From Tsuneonella deserti (lineage in GTDB: Bacteria; Pseudomonadota; Alphaproteobacteria; Sphingomonadales; Sphingomonadaceae): a stretch of 64,000 bases of DNA. The notes beneath the pieces were generated by a model. It did no database searches and had not been told where the DNA came from. It was given only the letters and a program-made list of their open reading frames with translations. Position numbers and translations under genes: made by a program. Location: contig NZ_BMKL01000001.1 of the NCBI RefSeq assembly GCF_014644315.1, forward strand, positions 2,367,001-2,431,000. The letters run 5' to 3'. Shown one piece after another: positions 25,847-34,343 of this stretch; within the stretch, counting starts at the first letter, position 1; the number at the start of each line of letters is the position of its first letter.

Positions 25847-27003
25847 GTAAGGCTGACCTGCGTCAAGCCGTTTTGGCCCGGGTACATCGTGCGAATCGCC
25901 AGCGCCGGGTCCAGCACGAAGTGATGCGCGACGAGCGAGGCCAGCACCGCCTCGGTGTGCAGCGTCGTGCGCAGGTCTCGGTTCTCGAACAGCTGCGAGG
26001 GCGCGAGGCCGGGCCAGTCGGCCTTGATCCCGCTACGCGGCAGGTTACCGCCGAGCGCATAGAGCGCGCTGCCGGTGCCGTGATCGCTCCCGGCAGTGCC
26101 GTTAGTCCGTGCGGTGCGGCCGAATTCGCTGACGATCGTCACCAGCGTGCTGCGCCATTGTTCACCCAGCCCAGCGTGCAGCGCGTCGAGCGTGGCCGAC
26201 AGCTGCTCGGTCAGCCGGTCCAGCCGGCCCAACTGGTTGCTATGCGTGTCCCACCCGGTGCTTTCGATCATCACCACGTCGGGTCCGTCGGGCCGCTTGA
26301 GGAAGCCGCTCGCCAGCGTGCCGAGCCGCTGTGCTAGGCCTTGGTCCGAAACGTCCTGCTCCTGCCCAGCGGTGCGGGTTTGCACCGCGCGCTCCCACAT
26401 GGCGCCGAGGCTCGGGTCGCCGCGGCCGAGTAGGCCGGCGATGCGGCTGTAGTAATCCTCGTCGAACCCGGCGGATGCCGCCGGATCGTAGCTCGCCACC
26501 GCGCCGGGTCCGGCCAGTGAGGGCGGGATCTCGTGCGACAGCGCCAGCGCCGAAACCTTGCCGGGTGGCAGCGCCAGCATGCGGTTGAGGACGCCGATCT
26601 TTTCCGAATAGGGGCGCGGCCCGCCCGTCTCGAGCAAGTTTTGCGCATCGAAGTGCGAGCGACTCGGATTGCTCAAGCCGACCGCGTGGAACAGCAAGGC
26701 TTCGTTGGCGGCAAATCGGTCGGCAATGCTCGTCAGCTTTGGGTGCAGCGCAAACATCGAATCGAGCTTGTGCCGCCCGTCCTCCTCGGCCAGTGCGCCG
26801 CGCGTTTTGGCGAAGTCCGGGTCTCCGACCGGCGCGAGCATCGAGAGCCCGTCGGCCGCGCCGCGCAGCAAGACGAACACCATTTTGCGGCCGGTTGCCG
26901 CGCCGTTTGCGGCGAGCAGCGGGCCGCCGGCGACGGCATAAAGCGTCCCGGCGGCGCTTGCTGCGAGCATGTTGCGGCGGGTAATCGGGGTTATCAGCGC
27001 CAT
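25843..27003 (-). CDS. DUF1501 Tat-exported protein
   Basis: The 386-residue product starts with a twin-arginine signal (ITRRNMLAASAAGTLYAVAGG) and then KMVFVLLRGAADGLSMLAPVGD, HPKLTSIADRFA, IESTGWDTHSNQLGRLDRLTEQL and VSEFGRTARTNGTAGSDHGTG. These are the DUF1501 signatures; the metal-ligand-like D/H pattern suggests an alkaline-phosphatase/sulfatase-like fold, as proposed for the family. A sulfatase-like role on a sulfated polymer is tempting but unsupported. It overlaps the DUF1800 gene upstream by 10 bases. ATG 27003 is chosen because it places the Tat signal at the N terminus; an upstream extension to 27204 is antisense-like low-complexity. Confidence 0.9.
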   Translation of the reverse strand: MALITPITRRNMLAASAAGTLYAVAGGPLLAANGAATGRKMVFVLLRGAADGLSMLAPVGDPDFAKTRGALAEEDGRHKLDSMFALHPKLTSIADRFAANEALLFHAVGLSNPSRSHFDAQNLLETGGPRPYSEKIGVLNRMLALPPGKVSALALSHEIPPSLAGPGAVASYDPAASAGFDEDYYSRIAGLLGRGDPSLGAMWERAVQTRTAGQEQDVSDQGLAQRLGTLASGFLKRPDGPDVVMIESTGWDTHSNQLGRLDRLTEQLSATLDALHAGLGEQWRSTLVTIVSEFGRTARTNGTAGSDHGTGSALYALGGNLPRSGIKADWPGLAPSQLFENRDLRTTLHTEAVLASLVAHHFVLDPALAIRTMYPGQNGLTQVSLT

Positions 27004-28331
27004 TGGAAGTCTCGGCTCATGAGCAGGAGAGATAGACCCTGCGCCTTGTCGCCCGCGGCGGCGACCGCGCCTCGCGTCACATCGCTCAGCTGGTCGCCGA
27101 AAGCGTGAGCCGCGATATCGCGCGGGTCGTAGGCGCCGCTCTTGCGCATCGAGATGATCTTGGCGAGGTTGGCGCGCTTTATCAGCCCGTCGGACGCGAG
27201 CCATTCAGCCTGGATGTCGGGGAAGCCCGCCGGCGAGCCCGGCTCCCAGGTTGACTGGCCGAGGCGGCCGAGCCAGGTGGCAATGAAATTGCCCTTTGGC
27301 GTCTCGACACCCGCGGTGCGCAGCGCCGATACCGTCCAGTCCCATGGCGACTTGTACTTGAGCATACCCGGCTGCCAGGCCGCGTCCTCGTTTATCAGCG
27401 CGAGGTAGGTCGTCTTGAGGTCCCCGCCGCTCGAATGGAAGGCATCGGCGATGCGGCTCACGCAATCCGCCGGGGGGGCGTCGGCGAAAAAGTGCCGGGC
27501 GAGCTTGGTGGCAACAAAACTGGCGGCCGACTGGTGCGCGGCGATGTCGAGCAGGATCGCGCGAGCCTGGTTCGCCTCGCCGGGCGGGTAGGTTTTGCCC
27601 ATGAGCACGCGCGAGCCAGGCTCGTGTCGGTTGGCTTCGAACACGAAGCCGCCGGCGTCACCATCGTCCATCGCCTTGGTGCCGCCCGCCAGCCCTGCGA
27701 CGGTGTAGCCAGTCAGCGCCTTCGCGAGCTCGATGACATCGGCTTGGACATAGCCAGAGCGCACACCCAGCGTGTGCAACTCCATTATTTCCCGCGCTAA
27801 ATTCTCGTTGATCCCCGAGTTGCGCCGCTCCTGGGCGCTGCGCCATCTGCCAAGCACGCTGTTCGGCCCGACCGAGCGCGACTGGTCAAGGAAGACCAGC
27901 ATCGCCGGGTGCGTTTCGGCTGCCAGCACGAGGTCGGCGAACTTTCCGGTCACGTGAGGGCGGATCGCGCTGTCCTCGTAGTCGGGCGCGAGCGAGCGGG
28001 TGACCTTGGTGTCGGCCGAAACCGCGAAGTGGTTCGACCAGAAGTTTACGAGCCGCTCGACGAACGGCGTTTGCGTGATCCGCGCCCGCTCGACCCGGTC
28101 TGCGATCCGCGCGCGGTAGGCGTCGTAGAAGTTGCGCCGCATGTCGGCATCGGCTGCCGCTTGCATCTGGCTGACGAGCTCCGCGGGGTTTCCGGGCGAT
28201 GTCGCCACCGCCGGATCCCATCCGGCCAGCTGCTGGATCAGCCAACCCTTGGGGTCGCTGCTCGGTTGCTCGTTGGGTGCGAGCCCGTAACCGAAGCGGT
28301 GATGCGCGATGTATGACCGTTGGTCGACCAT
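26994..28331 (-). CDS. DUF1800 domain protein, partner of DUF1501
   Basis: The 445-residue product has the DUF1800 blocks AHHRFGYGLAPNEQP near the N terminus, RLVNFWSNHFAVS, VLGRWRSAQERRNSGINENLAREIMELHTLGV, and the end QGLSLLLMSRDFQWR. DUF1800/DUF1501 pairs are common in many bacteria and seem to function together outside the cytoplasm, but their activity is unknown. No signal peptide is visible here, in contrast to its partner, so export may rely on DUF1501 piggy-back. The pair is transcribed against the surrounding polysaccharide genes and shares a 128-bp divergent promoter region with the acyltransferase gene. Confidence 0.92.
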   Translation of the reverse strand: MVDQRSYIAHHRFGYGLAPNEQPSSDPKGWLIQQLAGWDPAVATSPGNPAELVSQMQAAADADMRRNFYDAYRARIADRVERARITQTPFVERLVNFWSNHFAVSADTKVTRSLAPDYEDSAIRPHVTGKFADLVLAAETHPAMLVFLDQSRSVGPNSVLGRWRSAQERRNSGINENLAREIMELHTLGVRSGYVQADVIELAKALTGYTVAGLAGGTKAMDDGDAGGFVFEANRHEPGSRVLMGKTYPPGEANQARAILLDIAAHQSAASFVATKLARHFFADAPPADCVSRIADAFHSSGGDLKTTYLALINEDAAWQPGMLKYKSPWDWTVSALRTAGVETPKGNFIATWLGRLGQSTWEPGSPAGFPDIQAEWLASDGLIKRANLAKIISMRKSGAYDPRDIAAHAFGDQLSDVTRGAVAAAGDKAQGLSLLLMSRDFQWR

Positions 28332-28459
28332 GCCGGCAGAATCATACCAGCGGACTTAACCTAAGCAAAATGCGGCGGTCAGATTGCCGCGCACTTGTTG
28401 CATTATGGCATTTGGCCTAGCAGAAGCCGTCGCAGAAACCGTATCAGGGGAGCCAAGAG

Positions 28460-29497
28460 TTGATCGAGAAACCGGCCGGCCGCGCGGCAGCGCTCGACCT
28501 AGGCCGTTTCATCGCAGCGCTCGCTGTATATGGCTATCACATGCTCTATCTCGACGTGCAGGTGGGCCGCATACCGTGGGCCAGCGCGCTCGGGCCGATC
28601 ATGTCCTACGGATACCTCGGCGTGAATTTCTTCTTCATGCTGTCGGGCTACGTCATTTGCCGTTCGGCCGAGGGCGCCACCCGGTTCGAATTCGCGCGCA
28701 ACCGCGCAACCCGGCTCTATCCGGCCTTCGTCATCTGCGGTGTGCTGACCAGCCTCATGCTGATCGTCGCAGGTCACGGTGTGTCGCCCCTGCGGTTCGT
28801 CGCCAACATGACGTTCCAGGCCAAGGCGCTGGGCTTTTCCTTCCTCGACCCGGTCTATTGGTCACTTGCCGCCGAGACGCTGTTCTACGCCGCTGTCTTC
28901 CTGATCGTCATCGGCCCGGCTCTGCGCTCGCGGCTGCGGATGGTGCTGGTGGTCTGGGCCGTACTGGCCGTGCTGCCGATCGGCGGTCCGGCGGCGATCC
29001 TGCTTAACCTCAAATGGGCGCCCTATTTCGGCGTCGGCATCGCGCTGCACCTGATCCAAGCCGACCGGCGCGGTTTCGACAAGGGACTGTTCGCGCTCTA
29101 TGCGCTGCTCGCGCTTTACGGGGCATGGAGCGAGGCCGGGACTGTCGGCAAGCAATTCGACTTGCGGCCGGCCCCGCTGGTCGCGGCGGTGCTCGTGTTC
29201 GCCATGGCAGCGATCCTACCGTGGCTCAGCCGGGTCGAGCTTTCGAAGAGAGGATACACGGTCGCCTTCGTACTCGGAGGGATGAGCTACCCCCTTTACT
29301 TGCTGCACAATCAGTTCAACCGCCCGCTGCTCATCGCCAGGTGGGAGCACGGCTTGCTCGCCGTGCTGGTGGAGAACGCGGGTCTGATGCTGTTGTGCTA
29401 TCTAGTGTTCAAGTTCGAGGAGAAGATCCGCCGCTCGCTGCGTGCGCTCGATTTCGCGCGCTACAGGCCCGGGCGGCGGGTCGAGACCGGTGCCTGA
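28460..29497 (+). CDS. Integral membrane acyltransferase (AT3/OafA type)
   Basis: The 345-residue protein has about ten membrane segments and the AT3 signature ALDLGRFIAALAVYGYHML followed by GYLGVNFFFMLSGYVI and FARNRATRLYPAFVI. Such enzymes transfer acetyl or other acyl groups from the cytoplasmic side to sugar residues of lipid-linked or exported glycans. TTG 28460 after a GGGGAGCC ribosome site is the likely start. It begins the second part of the locus and is followed after 12 bp by the initiating sugar-phosphate transferase gene, so O-acetylation of the same polymer is inferred. Confidence 0.88.
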   Translation: MIEKPAGRAAALDLGRFIAALAVYGYHMLYLDVQVGRIPWASALGPIMSYGYLGVNFFFMLSGYVICRSAEGATRFEFARNRATRLYPAFVICGVLTSLMLIVAGHGVSPLRFVANMTFQAKALGFSFLDPVYWSLAAETLFYAAVFLIVIGPALRSRLRMVLVVWAVLAVLPIGGPAAILLNLKWAPYFGVGIALHLIQADRRGFDKGLFALYALLALYGAWSEAGTVGKQFDLRPAPLVAAVLVFAMAAILPWLSRVELSKRGYTVAFVLGGMSYPLYLLHNQFNRPLLIARWEHGLLAVLVENAGLMLLCYLVFKFEEKIRRSLRALDFARYRPGRRVETGA

Positions 29498-29509
29498 CGG
29501 GGCCGAGCG

Positions 29510-30103
29510 GTGACCCGCTATCAGGAAATCCTCAAGCGTGCGTTCGACGTCGTGGTGTCGGGGCTCGCGATCCTGCCCGCCGCTCCGGTCATCGCCGCCT
29601 GCGCGCTCGCCGCACGACGCGACACCGGAGCGAGCGGGATCTTCAGCCAGCAGCGCGTCGGGCGCGGCGGCAGGCTTTTCACGGTCTACAAGATCCGCAC
29701 TATGCGCGCGGTCGGCGGGCCGACGGTGACAACCGCGGGTGATGCCCGTATCACCCCGCTCGGGGCGAAGATGCGGCGCTGGAAGCTCGACGAGCTGCCG
29801 CAGCTGTGGAACGTGCTCAAGGGCGACATGAGTTTAGTTGGCCCGCGGCCCGACGTGCCGGGGTTCGCCGACAGGCTGACGGGCGAGGAGCGCGACATGC
29901 TGCGGCTGCGCCCGGGCATCACCGGCCCGGCCACGCTCAAGTACCGCGACGAGGAAACCCTGCTCGCCGGGCAGGCCGATCCCGAGCGCTACAACGCGGA
30001 GGCTGTCTGGCCGGACAAAGTCGCGATCAACCTTGCCTACATGAACGACTGGTCGCTGGGCCGCGACATCGCGCTGATCTGGCGCACTGTGGCCGGGTCC
30101 TGA
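29510..30103 (+). CDS. Initiating sugar-phosphate transferase (PglC/WcaJ-domain, monotopic PGT)
   Basis: The 197-residue product is the short form of the polyprenyl-phosphate sugar-1-phosphate transferase superfamily. It has the re-entrant membrane helix KRAFDVVVSGLAILPAAPVIAA, then SQQRVGRGGRLFTVYKIRTM, the catalytic Asp-Glu pair in RRWKLDELPQLWNVLKGDMSLVGPRP, and RPGITGPA. The length matches PglC-type enzymes, which commonly use UDP-diNAc-bacillosamine or related sugars, rather than the long WcaJ form. It attaches the first sugar to undecaprenyl phosphate. GTG 29510 is the start; a sulfotransferase gene follows two bases after its stop. Confidence 0.92.
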   Translation: MTRYQEILKRAFDVVVSGLAILPAAPVIAACALAARRDTGASGIFSQQRVGRGGRLFTVYKIRTMRAVGGPTVTTAGDARITPLGAKMRRWKLDELPQLWNVLKGDMSLVGPRPDVPGFADRLTGEERDMLRLRPGITGPATLKYRDEETLLAGQADPERYNAEAVWPDKVAINLAYMNDWSLGRDIALIWRTVAGS

Positions 30104-30105
30104 GC

Positions 30106-30999
30106 GTGAGCGGTGCCGTCTGGACCCCGGTTGTGATCCTCGGCGCGGGGCGTTCTGGGACCAACATCCTGCGCGACTGCCTAGTGGGCCTACCGGGCTT
30201 CGCGACCTGGGACTGCGACGAGATCAATCCGGTCTGGCGGGTCGGGCAGGCGCGGCGGTCGGACGACGAGTTCTCCCCCGCCGACCTGACCCCGACGGCG
30301 CGGCGAGTCATCGGCCACGCCTTCGCGCGGATCGCCACCCGCGACCCCGGAACGCGGTTCGTGGTCGAGAAGACCTGCGCCAACAGCCTGCGTCCCGGAT
30401 TTGTCGATGAAGCGCTCGATGGCGCGCGTTTCATACAAATAGTGCGCGACGGACGCGACGTCGTTCCGAGTGCGATGAAGCGCTGGCGCGGAGAGCTCGA
30501 AGTTGACGGCCGCTCATACTTCATCGCCAAGGCGCGCAATACGCCGCTGCGAGAGCTGCCTTACTATCTGTGGCAATTCGCCGTCCGTCGGCTTGGTATG
30601 CTCCTCGGCAGGAGTGAGCGGCTGTCGCGCTGGGGGCCGCTCTATCGCGGGCTGGAGGATGACGCCAACGTCCCGCTGTCGCTGATCTGCGCGCGGCAAT
30701 GGGCGAAGAGCGTCGAGCGGACCAACGACTATCTCGCAACCCTGCCGGCCGAGCGCTGGTACTGTCTTGCCTACGAGGATTTCGTGGCCGACCCGGCGGG
30801 TGAATTGCGGAAAGTAGTGCAATTCCTCGGCGCTAAGGTATCCGACGATCAGCTGGCCAGTGCGGTCGGTACAGTCCGCACGAAAAAGGGCGGTAGCGGG
30901 AAGGGCCTCGATCTGCTCGATGCGGCGGAACGCGAACCGGCATTAGCGACAATGCAGCCACAGCTGGAGCGGTACAGATACCTAAGGAACGCGGTATGA
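30106..30999 (+). CDS. Sulfotransferase, cytoplasmic, PAPS-dependent type
   Basis: The 297-residue product carries the 5'-phosphosulfate-binding loop ILGAGRSGTNILRD near the N terminus and the 3'-phosphate-binding segment IQIVRDGRDVVPSAMKRW in the middle. The order and spacing fit the general sulfotransferase fold. It would move sulfate from PAPS to a sugar or lipid hydroxyl. GTG 30106 gives a start two bases after the PGT stop; the longer upstream frame overlaps that gene and is not credible. It overlaps the DegT aminotransferase gene by four bases, so it is clearly part of the polysaccharide operon. Confidence 0.88.
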   Translation: MSGAVWTPVVILGAGRSGTNILRDCLVGLPGFATWDCDEINPVWRVGQARRSDDEFSPADLTPTARRVIGHAFARIATRDPGTRFVVEKTCANSLRPGFVDEALDGARFIQIVRDGRDVVPSAMKRWRGELEVDGRSYFIAKARNTPLRELPYYLWQFAVRRLGMLLGRSERLSRWGPLYRGLEDDANVPLSLICARQWAKSVERTNDYLATLPAERWYCLAYEDFVADPAGELRKVVQFLGAKVSDDQLASAVGTVRTKKGGSGKGLDLLDAAEREPALATMQPQLERYRYLRNAV

Positions 31000-32126
31000 G
31001 GATCTGGCTTTCGCGGCCACACATGGGCGAGAAGGAACAAGAGTATGTGAGCGAGGCCTTCGCCGACAATTTCATTGCGCCGGCCGGCCCGCAGCTCGAG
31101 GGGTTCGAGCGGGCGATGGAGGAATATCTCGGGGAGAGCGTCCACTGCCTCGGCGTGGCGAGCGGCTCCGCCGCGCTGCATCTTGCGCTGCATATGTGCG
31201 ATCCAAACCCCGGCGACGAGGTGTGGGTTAGTTCGATGACCTTTGCCGGCGGGGTTTTCCCGATCCTTTATGCCGGGGCGACGCCGGTCTTCTTCGATCT
31301 CGACGAGGCGAGCTGGACGGTCGATCCAGAGTTGCTGGCTGACGCGCTGGGCAAGGCGTCGCAGGCGGCCAAGTTGCCAAAGGCAATCGTGCCGGCCGAC
31401 CTTTATGGCCAGAGCTGCGACATCGACGCATTGGAGGCAATCGCTGCTCGCTACGAAGTGCCGTTGGTGATCGATAGCGCTGAATCCGCCGGGGCCTCGT
31501 GTCGCGCACGCAAGGCCGGAACCGGTGGAGAGATGGCCATCCTCTCATTCAATGGCAACAAGATCATCACCACCGGCGGCGGCGGAATGCTGGTTTCGCG
31601 CAATGCCGCGCGGATTGAAAAGGCACGATTCTTATCCACACAGGCGCGCGAACCTGCACCGCATTACGAGCACAAGGAATACGGTTTTAATTATCGACTG
31701 AGCAACGTCTCGGCGGCAATTGGCCTCGGTCAGCTAGCGGTGCTCGACAAGCGCGTCGCGGCGCGGCGACGGATCTTCAAGCGCTATGCTCGCCTGCTGG
31801 GCGACCTGCCGGGCATCGCCTTCATGCCCGAGCCGCAATGGTCGTATTCTACGCACTGGCTGACCACGCTGACAATTGACCCGGCGCAAAGTGGGGGAGT
31901 TACCCGCGAAAACCTGCGGCGCGCGCTAGCAGAGCATGAGATCGAGAGCCGACCACTTTGGAAGCCAATGCACCTGCAGCCACTGTTCCAGGGCACCCGT
32001 TATGTAGGGCGCGGGTTCGACGAACGGTTGTTCCGCGACGGATTGTGCCTGCCTTCAGGCAGCGACCTGACTGATGTCGAGCAAGACGAAGTGATCGGTA
32101 TTGTGAGAGCGTTTTTCAGAGCCTAA
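30996..32126 (+). CDS. DegT/DnrJ/EryC1/StrS aminotransferase (PglE-like)
   Basis: PLP-dependent enzyme of 376 residues that aminates a 4-keto nucleotide sugar. Visible are the N-terminal MRIWLSRPHMGEKEQEYV, FIAPAGPQLEGFERAM, VASGSAALHLAL, VIDSAESAGASC, and the PLP-binding Lys in SFNGNKIITTGGGGM. The N-terminal pattern is like PglE, which makes UDP-4-amino-4,6-dideoxy-GlcNAc from the PglF product. The PglF-type dehydratase at 48880 could supply that substrate, and the PglC-like PGT at 29510 could use the product. Substrate is inferred from context. Confidence 0.92.
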   Translation: MRIWLSRPHMGEKEQEYVSEAFADNFIAPAGPQLEGFERAMEEYLGESVHCLGVASGSAALHLALHMCDPNPGDEVWVSSMTFAGGVFPILYAGATPVFFDLDEASWTVDPELLADALGKASQAAKLPKAIVPADLYGQSCDIDALEAIAARYEVPLVIDSAESAGASCRARKAGTGGEMAILSFNGNKIITTGGGGMLVSRNAARIEKARFLSTQAREPAPHYEHKEYGFNYRLSNVSAAIGLGQLAVLDKRVAARRRIFKRYARLLGDLPGIAFMPEPQWSYSTHWLTTLTIDPAQSGGVTRENLRRALAEHEIESRPLWKPMHLQPLFQGTRYVGRGFDERLFRDGLCLPSGSDLTDVEQDEVIGIVRAFFRA

Positions 32127-32127
32127 A

Positions 32128-33132
32128 ATGGTTGCCGTCGTCCATTACGAACGCGTCTCTCGCCCAAATCGCTTCAGTATCGAGCGTGTCGCTGAGCTAC
32201 TGCGCAACAATCTCCCGAGCGACATCGCGGTTACCGTGTGGTACGCCGGCGACGGGCTTCGCTCGTGGGTCGGTCGCTGGAGCGATGCGCGAGCGGCTGT
32301 CCGCGCTCAGGGCGAGGTGAATCACATCCTCGGCGATGCACACTACCTTGGCTGGCTACTCGATCCTCGGCGCACCATTCTGACGGTGCACGACACGGAG
32401 TCGCTCGACCGGATGCGCGGGTTGCGGCGCGCTGTGTTCCGATATCTATGGTACACGCTGCCGTTAGCGCGTTGCGCGAAAGTGGTGACGATTTCGCAGG
32501 CTACGCGCGATTCGCTGCTGCGGCACGTCTCGGTACCCGAGCATCGACTCGTTGTCATTCCCGATCCTGTCGCACCACTCGCTGGATCTGAGGGCCGCTC
32601 GGATGAGGCCAGATCTCGTCCGCGCAGGATTTTGCACATCGGCACCAAGACAAACAAGAACCTCGTGAACCATGTTGCCGCCCTCGCTGGCCTCGATGTC
32701 GAGTTGTGGGTCGTCGGGCGGCTGGATACGGCGCAGCGAGTACTGCTCGATGCCTCCTCATTCAAGTACAAGAACTTCGTTAACATTACCGAGGTGGAGC
32801 TCGGCCGCCTTTACCGAGAGGCCGATTGCCTGCTGTTTGCCTCCCTCGTGGAAGGCTTCGGAATGCCCGTTGTCGAGGCACAGTTGATCGGCCTGCCAGT
32901 CGTTACTAGCAATCTTTCCTCACTTCCAGAGGTGGCAGGCGAAGGCGCGCTGCTGGTCGATCCGCGCGACCCGGAGGCGATCCGCGCAGCGGTCAAGCAA
33001 GTCCTGACAGACCCGGATCTGCGCGCCTGGCTGGTAGCGGCAGGTCGGGACAATGCCCGGCGGTTCGCCCCGGCCACTGTAGCCGAGAGCTACGCGCGGC
33101 TATACCGACAAGTAGCTGCTACCGCCGCATGA
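32128..33132 (+). CDS. GT4 family glycosyltransferase
   Basis: The 334-residue product has a compact GT-B fold. The N-terminal domain contains YERVSRPNRFSIERVAELL and TILTVHDTESLDRMRG; the C-terminal domain begins RILHIGTKTNKN and has the retaining GT4 Glu-x7-Glu motif in SLVEGFGMPVVEAQLIGLPVV with SSLPEVAGEGALLVDP for the nucleotide sugar. Acceptor and donor are unknown. It starts one base after the aminotransferase stop and overlaps the next transferase by four bases. Confidence 0.9.
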   Translation: MVAVVHYERVSRPNRFSIERVAELLRNNLPSDIAVTVWYAGDGLRSWVGRWSDARAAVRAQGEVNHILGDAHYLGWLLDPRRTILTVHDTESLDRMRGLRRAVFRYLWYTLPLARCAKVVTISQATRDSLLRHVSVPEHRLVVIPDPVAPLAGSEGRSDEARSRPRRILHIGTKTNKNLVNHVAALAGLDVELWVVGRLDTAQRVLLDASSFKYKNFVNITEVELGRLYREADCLLFASLVEGFGMPVVEAQLIGLPVVTSNLSSLPEVAGEGALLVDPRDPEAIRAAVKQVLTDPDLRAWLVAAGRDNARRFAPATVAESYARLYRQVAATAA

Positions 33133-34343
33133 CTCGTCCGGTCGTCATGCTCTTCTGCCGCACGTACCTGCCGGGCTTCCGTTCAGGCGGACCGGTCCGA
33201 ACGTTAGCGAATCTCATCGACGCCTTGGGCGATGAGTACGATTTTCGCGTGGTCACGCTCGATCGCGACTGGGGCAGCAATGAGTGCTATCCAGGCGTTG
33301 ATCACGACCGCTCTATGCCGGTCGGCAAGGCGCACGTGCACTATCTCGATCCTGCACGCATCAGTCCCGCGGTGCTGCGCAGCCTCGTGCGCATGGTACA
33401 GCCAAGCCTGATCTACCTCAACAGCCTGTTCGACCTTGCGCTCGCCCGCCGCGTGCTGTTGCTCCGGCGCTTCCGGCAACTGCCAGAAGTGCCGGTGCTA
33501 CTCGCGCCGCGGGGCCAACTCAATCCGGGCGCGCTGGAACTCAAGGCGGCGACCAAGCGGGCCTATCTTGCGCTTCTCAGACACGGCGGGCTGCTCGACT
33601 GCGTGCACTGGCAAGCGACAGGCGAGCCGGAAGCGCAGGCGATCCGTGAGGCGTTGGGTGAGGGATTCATTGCGCGCAACACCGCCGGGTTACACGTTGC
33701 ACCCAACATCAGCTGCGCGCGCTTCGGTGATCCTGAAAAATGGCAGCCGCGCGCATCGAACGAGCCCCTCCGGATCGTCATGCTCGGCCGCGTAGCGCCA
33801 ATGAAGAACGTCGATTTCGCCATAAAGGTGCTTGCCGCGATGGAGGAGCCGGCGCGGCTCGACATCCTCGGCCCGCTTGAGGACGCAGATCACCTCGCGG
33901 CTTGCCGCGAGGCTGCCAAGAGGATCGGTCCGCGCAGAGAGGTCCACTTTCGCGGCCCGGTCGAACCGGCGGACATTCCCGACCTGCTGGCAAGCTACGA
34001 CTGTTTCCTTTCACCCACGCGCGGCGAGAATTTCGGGCATGCCATCGCCGAGGCCCTGTCGTCCGGGCTGCCAGCGATAATCAGCGACCGTACGCCGTGG
34101 CAGGACCTCGCCAAACAGAAGGCTGGGGAGGTCATCCCGCTTGGCAATCCGGTGGCGTTTGCCCAAAAGCTAGACGAACTGGCCCGAATGCCCGGCAACG
34201 AATTGCGGCAACTACATCGCTATTGCATCGATTACGCAAAGGCGTCACTGCGGCAAGCTGCGATCCTGGACGCTAACCGTGCGCTACTCGACATTGCGCG
34301 GGGACGGGGCGAATCCGAGCTGAATAGGAAAACGTGGTGCTAA
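33129..34343 (+). CDS. GT4 family glycosyltransferase
   Basis: The 404-residue product shows the GT-B/GT4 pattern: RTYLPGFRSGGPVRTLANL at the N terminus, LAPRGQLNPGALELKAATK in the first domain, LGRVAPMKNVDFAIKVL at the domain boundary and the Glu-x7-Glu motif in PTRGENFGHAIAEALSSGLPAIIS. The GGPVRTLANL start is common in capsule GT4 enzymes. Its sugar is not known. It overlaps its neighbours by four and one bases (TAATG with the dehydrogenase gene). Confidence 0.9.
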   Translation: MTRPVVMLFCRTYLPGFRSGGPVRTLANLIDALGDEYDFRVVTLDRDWGSNECYPGVDHDRSMPVGKAHVHYLDPARISPAVLRSLVRMVQPSLIYLNSLFDLALARRVLLLRRFRQLPEVPVLLAPRGQLNPGALELKAATKRAYLALLRHGGLLDCVHWQATGEPEAQAIREALGEGFIARNTAGLHVAPNISCARFGDPEKWQPRASNEPLRIVMLGRVAPMKNVDFAIKVLAAMEEPARLDILGPLEDADHLAACREAAKRIGPRREVHFRGPVEPADIPDLLASYDCFLSPTRGENFGHAIAEALSSGLPAIISDRTPWQDLAKQKAGEVIPLGNPVAFAQKLDELARMPGNELRQLHRYCIDYAKASLRQAAILDANRALLDIARGRGESELNRKTWC

